Below, in pieces: positions 9,091 through 16,939 of a stretch of 64,000 nt of DNA. The position numbers and the translations under genes were made by a program. Source of the DNA: Actinomyces vulturis (GTDB lineage: Bacteria; Actinomycetota; Actinomycetes; Actinomycetales; Actinomycetaceae). The stretch is from positions 478,523 to 542,522 of the forward strand of contig NZ_KV700385.1 in NCBI RefSeq assembly GCF_001687305.1, read 5' to 3'. How positions within the stretch are numbered: the stretch's first letter is position 1; each line of letters begins with the position of its first letter. Under the pieces are notes generated by a model. It ran no database searches, had not been told where the DNA came from, and saw only the letters and a program-made list of their open reading frames with translations.

Positions 9091-9123
9091 ACCCCACGCT
9101 CGCTGTGGATTGCGAGGGCGGGG
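9091..9123 (-). terminator. Probable terminator of the second tRNA-Arg gene
   Basis: The plus-strand arms CCCCACGCTCGC (9092-9103) and GCGAGGGCGGGG (9112-9123) pair with one internal imperfection. On the minus strand the hairpin lies directly downstream of the tRNA and is followed by a loose T-rich stretch. Confidence 0.55.
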
Positions 9124-9126
9124 CAC

Positions 9127-9202
9127 TGGTGCGCCAGAAGGGATTCGAACCCCCAACCTTCTGATCCGTAGTCAGATGCTCTATCCGTTGAGCTACTGGC
9201 GC
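9127..9202 (-). tRNA. tRNA-Arg(ACG), copy 2
   Basis: Identical in all 76 bases to the copy at 8865, with anticodon ACG in the loop CTACGGA and CCA encoded. It lies 5' of copy 1 on the transcribed strand and has its own hairpin between the two copies. Confidence 0.97.
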
Positions 9203-9425
9203 AGGCGTTGTTTCCAACAACCAGAAATGTAGTCCTGCTAATGCATAAAAAACAAATCCACACCTAGTGACGATAAACACATCTCAAAGATAGATCGCTG
9301 CAGCACGTCCCACCCTCTAAGCGCCTATAAACAGCAAGGGAACGCCACCACAGGGAAAAAGCGAACACGGGTTCGATGAGTACGACCCCAAGCGCATGAG
9401 CCCACCCAAAAAGGCTCTTTACACA

Positions 9426-9460
9426 ACAAACCGAGATGCGCACAGCGCATCTCGGTTTGT
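9426..9460 (-). terminator. Terminator of tRNA-Ser
   Basis: A perfect 15-bp inverted repeat (arms 9426-9440 and 9446-9460, ACAAACCGAGATGCG and its complement) with a 5-base loop. It starts ten bases after the tRNA-Ser 3' end. The U-tract is weak but part of the stem. Confidence 0.75.
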
Positions 9461-9469
9461 CATTCCTAG

Positions 9470-9556
9470 CGGAGACGGCGGGATTTGAACCCGCGAGGGG
9501 CTTCCACCCCAACCTCCTTAGCAGGGAGGCGCACTAGGCCACTATGCGACGTCTCC
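9470..9556 (-). tRNA. tRNA-Ser(GCT)
   Basis: An 87-base type II tRNA. The acceptor GGAGACG pairs with CGTCTCC and the discriminator is G. The anticodon stem CCTCC/GGAGG encloses CTGCTAA, giving GCT for AGC/AGU serine codons. The long variable arm (TTGGGGTGGAAGCCCC) is typical of tRNA-Ser. CCA is not encoded. Confidence 0.96.
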
Positions 9557-9717
9557 TAAGAACGGGGTCCAGCGTACCGGACCTTTGCTCCATTGTCACA
9601 ACTCACGATATGTGATCCACAGCAAGTCTATCTACCGACAGGCGCAGTAGAACCCTTTCAAGCAATGATCCCACTCTCGACGTGCTCTTTTATGCAACCT
9701 CATACACAATTACTGAC

Positions 9718-10818
9718 ATGCCCCAATTCTTGTCACGCACATGGAAGATCATCAACGAGGATCCTTCGAAACTTCAAGTTGATTTACGCCAAGCCACCGG
9801 GGTTAAAGAACGAAGCGCCATCTTCCTTGGTATTGCCACCAAGGCTTTAATCACCCTTCTGTTCTGTGTGGTCTTCGTCGTAGCGTTTATCTCTGTCCTT
9901 GGCCACGATAACGCCATTGTTGGTGTGGTGGTTCTTTTAAGCGTATTGACTTTCCAAAAAGTCGATTTCGGCTACTCCAAAGAAGAAGGGGCCCTTGCCC
10001 TCTTCCTTATATTTGCCTTGTTCGCCACCCTCCCCCCATTAGCCCTCCACGTGGGCGGATTCCTGGGAGCCGTCATCATGATGGTGGGACTACTCATTAT
10101 CCTCATCATGGGATGTGACCAGGTGGCCTACCACAACCATGTCGTACTGGTTTTAAGTTTCCTTCTTCTTTACGGCTATCCAGCCCCACGCGAAGCTCAA
10201 ACAGCACGTATCGCCGGCCTTTTATTGGGAGGCGCTTGGGCGGCGTCGATCATGTTAAGAAAACATAAACACAACATGTCTGGGCGCGATCTTGAGCATG
10301 TGTTCCGAGCTTTTAATCCACGCAAGATTGATGACGAGTGGAAACTTAAACTCGCCGTTTTAGTCCCACTAGCCATGTGGTGTGGTCAATTATTAGGGCT
10401 AGGGCGAACCATGTGGATTGGCATCGCTGCAATGTCCGTGCTCTCCCCGTATGAACATCTGCGGGGTAAGAAAATGGTAGAGCGTTTCCTTGGCACACTC
10501 CTTGGAACACTTCTTTTCTACTGCCTTACCTTAATTCCAGGAATGACACCGACTCTAGTAGGCCTATCGGGAGGATTCCTAGTAGGTTTAACCACCAGTT
10601 ACCGTTATCAAACAGTCTTTAACTCCTTGGGAGCATTGAGTGTGGCCATGCTGCTGATGGGGCCACACGAATCTATTCTCTACCGCATTGCCGACAACAT
10701 CTTCGCTATTGCTTTCGTAGTGATAGCCGTGTATCTGATTGATATCGCAGTAGAAAGTTGGCAACGTCGCCACGCTCTTAAGTCTGCCCATGACCCTCAA
10801 GGCAAATCTCGCCACTGA
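9718..10818 (+). CDS. FUSC-family (aromatic acid exporter-like) membrane protein
   Basis: About 366 residues with two blocks of hydrophobic segments separated by a short soluble linker near the middle (RKHKHNMSGRDLEHVFRAFN). This is the arrangement of FUSC/aromatic-acid exporter (ArAE-like) proteins. The second block carries the family-like MWIGIAAMSVLSPYEHLRGK and VERFLGTLLGTLLFYCL segments, in which a conserved arginine follows the helix that ends with the proline. The usual substrates in the family are small aromatic acids, but none can be inferred here. The ATG at 9718 was chosen because the protein then begins just before its amphipathic N-terminus; an in-frame start at 9682 is also possible. 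No ribosome binding site is clear for either. It stands alone, downstream of the tRNA-Ser gene. Confidence 0.8.
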   Translation: MPQFLSRTWKIINEDPSKLQVDLRQATGVKERSAIFLGIATKALITLLFCVVFVVAFISVLGHDNAIVGVVVLLSVLTFQKVDFGYSKEEGALALFLIFALFATLPPLALHVGGFLGAVIMMVGLLIILIMGCDQVAYHNHVVLVLSFLLLYGYPAPREAQTARIAGLLLGGAWAASIMLRKHKHNMSGRDLEHVFRAFNPRKIDDEWKLKLAVLVPLAMWCGQLLGLGRTMWIGIAAMSVLSPYEHLRGKKMVERFLGTLLGTLLFYCLTLIPGMTPTLVGLSGGFLVGLTTSYRYQTVFNSLGALSVAMLLMGPHESILYRIADNIFAIAFVVIAVYLIDIAVESWQRRHALKSAHDPQGKSRH

Positions 10819-10973
10819 CTTTCCTTCCGCAGCATTTCCCACAATATTCGAGTACGGAACAGACTCATGGTGAGTGTGGGAATTTGAGGTTTATCGCGCG
10901 CGAACATTTGTGACTGGAACTACACTTTGTAGGACAAGCATTGTCGCAGCCCCACGTAGGCCGAGGAGTCCCC

Positions 10974-11042
10974 ATGACAAAAGGTCTTTCCATTCAACAC
11001 CTAGACCTCCTCAGCGCCGCATGCGCACGCGGATATCGGTGA
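10974..11042 (+). CDS. Possible 22-residue leader peptide ahead of the H+-ATPase gene
   Basis: ATG at 10974 is preceded by GAGGAG at good spacing and opens a 22-codon frame, MTKGLSIQHLDLLSAACARG followed by Y-R and a TGA stop. A TACACT hexamer at 10921 could be a -10. The peptide has no membrane segment. It lies in the 388-bp leader between the FUSC gene and the P-type ATPase, ending about 160 bp before the ATPase start. It could be a translated leader or a chance ORF. Confidence 0.3.
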   Translation: MTKGLSIQHLDLLSAACARGYR

Positions 11043-11205
11043 TAGCAGATCCATTCTCGAATCGCACTTTTCACCTTATATGACGCACCAGCATTGACAT
11101 CTACAACGCGTTCATCGACTCATTGATTTGAGTTATTCAGCCAGATTCGGCCTTGAGAACGCCTCATTGATCCACTGTTGCTCACCATTATTTCAGGACA
11201 CGATC

Positions 11206-13752
11206 ATGTCATTCACGCAACCGCCAAGCGACAAAATCGCTTCCACACCAATCGACGAACTTCTCAAGACTCTTGATTGCACTCAAGATGGCCTCTCTAG
11301 CGATGAGGCAACCAAGCGCCTGGAGATCGCTGGCCCTAACGCACTAGAAGAAAAGAAAACAAGCGCGTGGAAACAACTCTTGCGCTACTTCTGGGGGCCA
11401 ATCCCTTGGATGATTGAAATCGCTGCAATCATGTCGGCTATCGCCCAGGATTACAATGATTTCATCATCATTACTGCTCTACTTCTTTTCAATGCCGTCA
11501 TCGGCTTTTGGGAAGAGCACAAGGCTTCTAACGCCTTAGAAGCGCTTAAAGCAGGTTTAGCCCTCACTGCTCGAGCCCTGCGTGATGGGGAATGGAAAGA
11601 AGTAGAAGCCGCTTCCTTGGTTCCCGGCGACGTGGTGCGCCTACGTTTGGGCGACGTCATTCCTGCTGACTGCGTACTCATTAGCGGTGACTACATCTCC
11701 ATTGACCAAGCAGCGTTAACTGGTGAATCACTTCCCGTGTCTAAGAAAGTCGGCGATGTTGCCTACTCTGGCTCCGTCGCTAAACAAGGTGAGATGGTAG
11801 GGCTTGTGTGCTGTACCGGCGAACATACTTTCTTTGGGAAAACTGCAAGCCTGGTTGCCAACGCGCAATCTACTTCACACTTCCAACAGGCTGTCATGAA
11901 GATTGGCAACTTCCTCATCCTGATTGCTCTGGGCTTGTGCACGTTGCTCACCATCGTCCTTCTCCATCGTTTAATTGACGGTCCGGGTGTTACTTTTGAC
12001 GGCGTACTCAGCCTCAGTAAGTTCATTCTGGTTCTCGCTGTAGCCGCTATTCCCGTGGCGATGCCAGCGGTTCTCTCTATCACAATGGCCTTGGGGGCCC
12101 TGGCCCTATCCAAGGCAAAAGCCATCGTCTCACGCCTGCAAGCCATTGAAGAGATGGCGGGTGTGGATGTTCTCTGCTCAGATAAGACAGGAACGCTCAC
12201 TCAGAACCGCTTGAGTGTGGATGAGCCCGTCATGGTGCCTCACGGCAAGAGCGCCCATGACTGTTCTGTTGTGGCTGCATTGGCTTGCCGCGCCGAGAAT
12301 AATGACCCCATTGATAATGCAGTCCTCGCTGCTCTGAATGACGCTGAGGCATTAAAGCCATACACGCTACAAACTTTTGTTCCTTTTGATCCGGTATCCA
12401 AACGTACCCAGGCCACTATTGAAAGCGCTGACGGAACTGTTTTCCTGGCTACAAAGGGTGCCCCGCAAGTCGTTGTTGATCTATGCGGCCTTTCTGATGG
12501 GGATGAAAAGGCAGTCAATGACAAGGTTGCAGAGTTGGCTAGCCACGGTTACCGCACCTTGGCAGTTGCCCAGTCTGCTCCATTAGATTCCCCGGAGGAT
12601 ACCGAGTCTGCGCAATGGGAGTTTATGGGAATTCTTCCGCTGTCTGATCCTCCACGTGAAGATTCTGCCGCCACTATCGCTGCAGCAAAGAAGTACGGCC
12701 TGCGCGTAAAAATGGTCACTGGTGACGATACGGCTATTGCCGCAGAAATTTCAGGCCAGTTGGGCATGGGCACCCATATCCAAGCCGCTGCAGATATGTT
12801 CGAGGGAGTTGATCCTGACCACATCAGTCCTCAACTGGCTGAAAGCATTGATAACGCCGATGGTTTCGCCCGCGTCTTCCCTGAACACAAGTACGGAATC
12901 GTCAAAGCTTTGCAATCACGTGGCCATATTGTGGCCATGACCGGTGACGGCGTTAATGATGCTCCGGCACTTAAGCAAGCTGATGCTGGCGTTGCTGTTC
13001 AAGGAGCAACAGACGCTGCTCGCGCTGCTGCAGATCTGGTACTAACTGCCCCAGGCTTAAGCGTTGTTATTACCGCTATTGAGGAAGCACGTCAGATTTT
13101 TGAACGGATGCTTTCTTACACGATTTACCGCATCGCAATGACAATGGACGTCATGCTCTTTGTGGTAGCAGCGATTATTTGTTTCCCCACTGTGTCTGGC
13201 ATCCACGGAGCTTTCGTACCGCTTACTCCAGTGATGATTATCTTGCTGGCATTGCTTGACGATATTCCGATTATGACGATCGCCTATGACAACACACGCA
13301 TCTCCCCCACCCCGGTACGTTGGCAAATGCCACGCGTTCTTTCGGTATCCACTATTCTCGGCTTAACTGCCGTGATTCAGACTTTCGGTTTGCTGGTGTT
13401 CCTTATCGACCGTACCGGTAGCACTTTGTGGGGCGTACGAGTCGATGGCCCACACATTCAAACGGCAATGTTCTTGCAGTTGGTAGTTGGTGGCCATCTC
13501 ATGTTGTTTGTCACCCGCCAGGCAGGGACTTTCTTCTCCAAGCCTGCACCGTCATGGAAACTGGTCAGTGCACTCATCGGCACTCAGATCTTTGCTGCAT
13601 TGTTGTGCGGCATTGGCTCATCATGGCTAGGAATTCCTTCCTTGCCCTGGGCGCTGGTCGGATTTGTCTGGGTATACAACTTGGTGTGGATGTTCATCCA
13701 AGATGGTGTCAAACTCGCGACCTACCGTTTCCTGGATAAGGTCAGCCAGTAA
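11206..13752 (+). CDS. P-type H+-transporting ATPase (type IIIA)
   Basis: An 848-residue P-type ATPase. The order is an N-terminal cytoplasmic region, FWGPIPWMIEIAAIMSA as the first membrane helices (a hallmark of plasma-membrane proton pumps), the actuator TGES near residue 172, the phosphorylation motif DKTGTLTQN with Asp near residue 326, the hinge MTGDGVNDAPAL near 578, and a C-terminal helix bundle with LDDIPIMTIAYDNT, which matches the proton-pump subgroup. It should export protons and energise the membrane or protect against acid. An in-frame ATG at 11128 would add 26 residues; 11206 is preferred because it has an AGGA nearby and a family-like N-terminus. A YhiM-like gene follows after 42 bases, most likely in one operon. 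Metal specificity is not excluded from sequence alone. Confidence 0.88.
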   Translation: MSFTQPPSDKIASTPIDELLKTLDCTQDGLSSDEATKRLEIAGPNALEEKKTSAWKQLLRYFWGPIPWMIEIAAIMSAIAQDYNDFIIITALLLFNAVIGFWEEHKASNALEALKAGLALTARALRDGEWKEVEAASLVPGDVVRLRLGDVIPADCVLISGDYISIDQAALTGESLPVSKKVGDVAYSGSVAKQGEMVGLVCCTGEHTFFGKTASLVANAQSTSHFQQAVMKIGNFLILIALGLCTLLTIVLLHRLIDGPGVTFDGVLSLSKFILVLAVAAIPVAMPAVLSITMALGALALSKAKAIVSRLQAIEEMAGVDVLCSDKTGTLTQNRLSVDEPVMVPHGKSAHDCSVVAALACRAENNDPIDNAVLAALNDAEALKPYTLQTFVPFDPVSKRTQATIESADGTVFLATKGAPQVVVDLCGLSDGDEKAVNDKVAELASHGYRTLAVAQSAPLDSPEDTESAQWEFMGILPLSDPPREDSAATIAAAKKYGLRVKMVTGDDTAIAAEISGQLGMGTHIQAAADMFEGVDPDHISPQLAESIDNADGFARVFPEHKYGIVKALQSRGHIVAMTGDGVNDAPALKQADAGVAVQGATDAARAAADLVLTAPGLSVVITAIEEARQIFERMLSYTIYRIAMTMDVMLFVVAAIICFPTVSGIHGAFVPLTPVMIILLALLDDIPIMTIAYDNTRISPTPVRWQMPRVLSVSTILGLTAVIQTFGLLVFLIDRTGSTLWGVRVDGPHIQTAMFLQLVVGGHLMLFVTRQAGTFFSKPAPSWKLVSALIGTQIFAALLCGIGSSWLGIPSLPWALVGFVWVYNLVWMFIQDGVKLATYRFLDKVSQ

Positions 13753-13794
13753 TCACCTCGGCAATTCTTACTATCTCAGAATCGGGAGGGCGCC

Positions 13795-14850
13795 ATGAAC
13801 TACAGCATTAGCGTTATTTTTCGTGCGATCCCACTTGTCATGGCGCTCTTCTGCTTCTCTTACGGAGCGTTAATTTACACGTGGGGCAACGATCCTGACA
13901 GGGTTGTTGCTGGCCCCGTAGTGATGTCATTAGGAATGATTTGTATCGCTTTGTTTTGTACAGCGGCCACTATCATTCGTCAGATCATCGGGACCTATTC
14001 ACGATTTTTTGTTTACGCCCTCCCGATTCTGGGGTATTCATCTGCTGCCCTCACCATTGGCACAGGCATGTGGCTAATTCATCGCGCTACTAGCGGCCCG
14101 GAATTCGTTGCTGGACACGTGGTGGCAGGAGTAGGTTTCATTGCCGTTTGCATAGCGACTGCCGCAACCGCTTCTACACGCTTTACGTTTATTCCTGGTA
14201 ACGCTCACACAAAACGAGAAGAAATACCGGAAGGAGCTTTTCTTCAGCGTCATGAACGGGCCCTAGTGGCGCTCCCGGCCTTCAGTGCACTGATTTTATG
14301 GGTGTGGGCAGGAATCTTACTTACCTCAGCATCAACACATCATGCCCCTGAATTCATCGCTGGCCATGTGATGGCGGGGCTGGCTGCTATCTGCACTTCC
14401 CTTATTGCCCTAGTTGCTTCAATCGCTCGACAAATCCGAAATGTTTTTACTGAATTTGAACGGGGATTGTGGCCCACTCTCGTATTAGTTATGGGAACCC
14501 TCATTCTTCTATGGGGAGTGTGGGTTGTGGTCTACTTCGACGACATGAAAGTCCATGTCATCGGTTTCATCATGGTTGGTTTAGCTCTCGTCTGCTTTTC
14601 CATTTCCAGTAAAGTTATCTTGCTTTCAAAAATCTGGTGGCACGAATTTGAATTAGCTAACCGTATTCCGATGATTCCTATCTTTACTGCCCTGGGATGC
14701 GCATTTCTTGCAGCATTCCTTTTTGAATTTGCTACAACAGATCCTCAATACTTCATTCCTGCACGTGTACTCATGGGCTTAGGGGCCATCTGCATCACGC
14801 TGTTTTCTATCGTGAGTATTTTGGAGTCCGGAACAAGTTCCAGCGAGTAA
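13795..14850 (+). CDS. YhiM-like (DUF2776) inner membrane protein
   Basis: 351 residues, nearly all hydrophobic, built from five related two-helix units. Each unit carries a motif like EFVAGHVVAGVGFIAVCIAT (variants EFIAGHVMAG, VHVIGFIMVG, YFIPARVLMG, RVVAGPVVMS). This repeat pattern and length match the DUF2776/YhiM family; E. coli YhiM has been linked to acid resistance. A GGGAGG ribosome binding site precedes the ATG. It directly follows the H+-ATPase gene, supporting a shared role in acid or proton stress. The molecular activity of the family is not established. Confidence 0.8.
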   Translation: MNYSISVIFRAIPLVMALFCFSYGALIYTWGNDPDRVVAGPVVMSLGMICIALFCTAATIIRQIIGTYSRFFVYALPILGYSSAALTIGTGMWLIHRATSGPEFVAGHVVAGVGFIAVCIATAATASTRFTFIPGNAHTKREEIPEGAFLQRHERALVALPAFSALILWVWAGILLTSASTHHAPEFIAGHVMAGLAAICTSLIALVASIARQIRNVFTEFERGLWPTLVLVMGTLILLWGVWVVVYFDDMKVHVIGFIMVGLALVCFSISSKVILLSKIWWHEFELANRIPMIPIFTALGCAFLAAFLFEFATTDPQYFIPARVLMGLGAICITLFSIVSILESGTSSSE

Positions 14851-14920
14851 TTTTCAGATACCCAGTTCTGACGTTAACGATCGTAATGGCCAGTGGATGC
14901 GTCCTCGCAATGACACGTTC

Positions 14921-16606
14921 TTAACGACCGCGTCGATTCTTCCGTTCAAGCGCCTGCCAAGTAGCGTACCCACCATCTAGGTTAGCCGCATCAACACCGT
15001 TGGCCTTAAGAATCTGAACCGCGCTATGACCACGCACGCCTACAGCACAATGAACGATGACTTTACGTCCACCCGCAAGGTCTTTCACTTCATCAATGCG
15101 TTCACGCAAGTCATCAAGGGGAATGTTGATTGCTGCGGGAATATTGCCTTTGACGTATTCGCCCACAGTGCGCACATCCAACACAAGATGGCCTGCTTCT
15201 TGAAGCGCGGACAGGTCATGAATGTCTACAGTCTCGGTCATACCACTGGCGATATTGTCAGCGACAAATCCCAGCATAGTGATGGGGTCCTTGGCCGAGC
15301 CGAACTGGGGTGCGTACGCCAGGTCAATTCCTGCCAGGTCGCACACTTTAAGACCACCGGCAATTGCTGTAGCAATCACATCAATGCGCTTATCAACCCC
15401 GCTTCCACCTACTGCCTGGGCGCCGAGTATTTCTAGTGTATCCAGGTCGTAGACAAGTTTGAGGGCAAGTTTTTCTGCGCCAGGATAGTAAGTTGCATGA
15501 TTAAAAGGATGTGTGTGGATGACACCAACATTCTTTTCAGTTCCGCGTGCACGACGTTCGTTCCAGCCTGTAGCAGCAACAGTCAGCCCCATCACTCCCA
15601 CAACAGCGGTACCGAGGACCCCAATGGTCTGCCGTTCCTTGGTTTCATTATCAAATGGGGGTAGGCCCACGATGATATCGGCAACAACACGGCCGTCGCG
15701 GTTGGCACTGTTAGCAAGCGGGATATGGACGAAACTGGAGTCGATGCGATCACGTTTGACCACAGCGTCACCCACTGCGTAAATGTTGGGATCGGAGGTG
15801 CGCTGACTAGAGTCCACCACGATGCCACCGCGATAATCAGTTTCCAAACCAGCTTCCTGCGCAATGACAGTGTCGGGACGTACACCTACTGCCACTATTA
15901 CGAGTTCTGCAGAAACACGAGCGCCAGACTTGAGCACCACGTCAACGTCAGTGACTTCTTCTGCCCGATCGTTAGTAATGACGGCGATGCCCTGGTCGAT
16001 AAGGTGGTTCTCAACCATGGCAGCCATTTCATCATCAAGAGGAGGAAGGATCTGAGACGATGCCTCAATGATGGTGACTTCGATATTGCGACGATGAAGG
16101 TTTTCAGCCAATTCCAGACCGATGAAGCCACCACCAAGAATGGCTGCAGTCTTGGGTTGAGCGGAGACTGCCTCCATCATGGCATCAACATCAGCGACGT
16201 TACGCAGGGTCAATGCGCGGTCAATTCCCGGCATTGGCGGCACGAAGGGACGGGCACCAGGGGCGAGGATTAACTGGTCGTAGTCGAAAATACTTTCACC
16301 GTCAGGGGTTTTCGCAGTAACAGTTTTAGCTTTGCGATTGATGGCGACTGCTTCATGGTTGACCAGGACGTCCAAATTAAAACGGGACTTTAGCGACTGA
16401 GGAGTTTGGAGTAAAAGACTGTCACGGTCGTCAATAATGCCGCCGACATAATAAGGCAAACCGCAATTGGCGAAAGAGACGTAAGCGCCGCGTTCGAGGA
16501 TAGTAATCTGCGCGTGCTCATCGAGGCGTCGTAGTCGAGTGGCTGCGGACATACCACCGGCTACACCACCAATAATGACGACCTTACGTGAAACGCGTGT
16601 ATTCAT
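14921..16606 (-). CDS. CoA-disulfide reductase with C-terminal rhodanese domain
   Basis: 561 residues. The N-terminal FAD site is IIGGVAGGMSAA (about 11-22). The catalytic cysteine lies in SFANCGLPYYVGG (Cys48), the single-cysteine arrangement of CoA-disulfide and NADH-dependent persulfide reductases. The NAD-binding GGGFIGLE lies mid-protein and AVGDAV marks the second FAD contact. After about residue 460 comes a rhodanese domain with the active-site loop CAVGVR (Cys near 520). Such fusions reduce CoA disulfides, persulfides or polysulfides and act in sulfane-sulfur detoxification. A 32-bp palindrome overlapping a promoter lies about 215 bp upstream. The start is the ATG at 16606. Confidence 0.9.
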   Translation of the reverse strand: MNTRVSRKVVIIGGVAGGMSAATRLRRLDEHAQITILERGAYVSFANCGLPYYVGGIIDDRDSLLLQTPQSLKSRFNLDVLVNHEAVAINRKAKTVTAKTPDGESIFDYDQLILAPGARPFVPPMPGIDRALTLRNVADVDAMMEAVSAQPKTAAILGGGFIGLELAENLHRRNIEVTIIEASSQILPPLDDEMAAMVENHLIDQGIAVITNDRAEEVTDVDVVLKSGARVSAELVIVAVGVRPDTVIAQEAGLETDYRGGIVVDSSQRTSDPNIYAVGDAVVKRDRIDSSFVHIPLANSANRDGRVVADIIVGLPPFDNETKERQTIGVLGTAVVGVMGLTVAATGWNERRARGTEKNVGVIHTHPFNHATYYPGAEKLALKLVYDLDTLEILGAQAVGGSGVDKRIDVIATAIAGGLKVCDLAGIDLAYAPQFGSAKDPITMLGFVADNIASGMTETVDIHDLSALQEAGHLVLDVRTVGEYVKGNIPAAINIPLDDLRERIDEVKDLAGGRKVIVHCAVGVRGHSAVQILKANGVDAANLDGGYATWQALERKNRRGR

Positions 16607-16773
16607 CTCAGTGTCCTAGAAGTTGAGCGACGAGTCCTCGCCGGTGGGTTGATTATTAGTCGAAGGAGGGTTTTCGTAACGTCAGCGCTCTCATGTGGGA
16701 AGAGTCTTTTTGACGTACTCAAGGTCCACAGTGCATCCCGCTCAGGTGCTTTTGTGGCATTTTGAGCACGCAT
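16603..16773 (-). CDS. Possible 56-residue ORF coupled to the reductase gene
   Basis: An ATG at 16773 opens a 56-codon frame (MRAQNATKAPERDALW at the start) whose TGA overlaps the reductase ATG in the arrangement ATGA. A GGGG run lies five bases before the start. It lies between the palindromic operator and the reductase gene. The composition is rich in Arg, Thr and Ser and no family is recognised, so it may be coincidental. It is not a CsoR/CstR repressor. Confidence 0.2.
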   Translation of the reverse strand: MRAQNATKAPERDALWTLSTSKRLFPHESADVTKTLLRLIINPPARTRRSTSRTLR

Positions 16774-16820
16774 ACGGACCCCATGTCCCCTTTAAACACT
16801 GACAAATGAGAACTACAGCA

Positions 16821-16852
16821 TTGACCATATACCCCCTGGGGTATATGGTCAA
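16821..16852 (-). promoter_or_regulatory. 32-bp perfect palindrome over a promoter (CsoR/CstR-like operator)
   Basis: The arms TTGACCATATACCCC (16821-16835) and its exact complement (16838-16852) flank a 2-base centre. The inner ATACCCC / GGGGTAT core resembles operators of the CsoR/CstR/FrmR family. On the minus strand TTGACC and TATGGT sit 17 bp apart within it, making a plausible promoter for the CoA-disulfide reductase/rhodanese gene. By symmetry the same hexamers occur on the plus strand. Confidence 0.75.
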
Positions 16853-16868
16853 GAGGTCTCCTCTGGAT

Positions 16869-16907
16869 GAAACTGGTGGCCACCACAATGTGGTAACCAC
16901 CAGTTTC
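16869..16907 (-). terminator. Hairpin downstream of the MFS gene
   Basis: The arms GAAACTGGTGG (16869-16879) and CCACCAGTTTC (16897-16907) enclose an inner short stem (ACCAC/GTGGT). It lies about 30 bases after the MFS stop and before the palindromic operator. There is no T-tract, so termination may be inefficient or Rho-assisted. Confidence 0.5.
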
Positions 16908-16939
16908 ACAGAAGGATCTCACGATTGCCGATCCGCTCT

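Larger units (their letters stand above)
8865..9220 (-). repeat. Exact 94-bp direct duplication carrying tRNA-Arg
   Basis: Positions 8865-8958 and 9127-9220 are identical. Each unit contains the whole tRNA-Arg gene plus 18 bp of its 5' flank (including GTTTCCAACAA). Sequence outside both ends differs. The two copies have unrelated terminators, so the duplication is limited to tRNA and promoter-proximal DNA. Confidence 0.92.

Noticed and set aside
8986-9171. Plus-strand frame ending WCARRDSNPQPSDP
   Set aside because: A classic false translation of the antisense strand of a tRNA gene.
10819-11205. Possible known riboswitch ahead of the P-type ATPase
   Set aside because: Compared by eye with ydaO, yybP-ykoY and M-box signatures; none of the conserved blocks were found.
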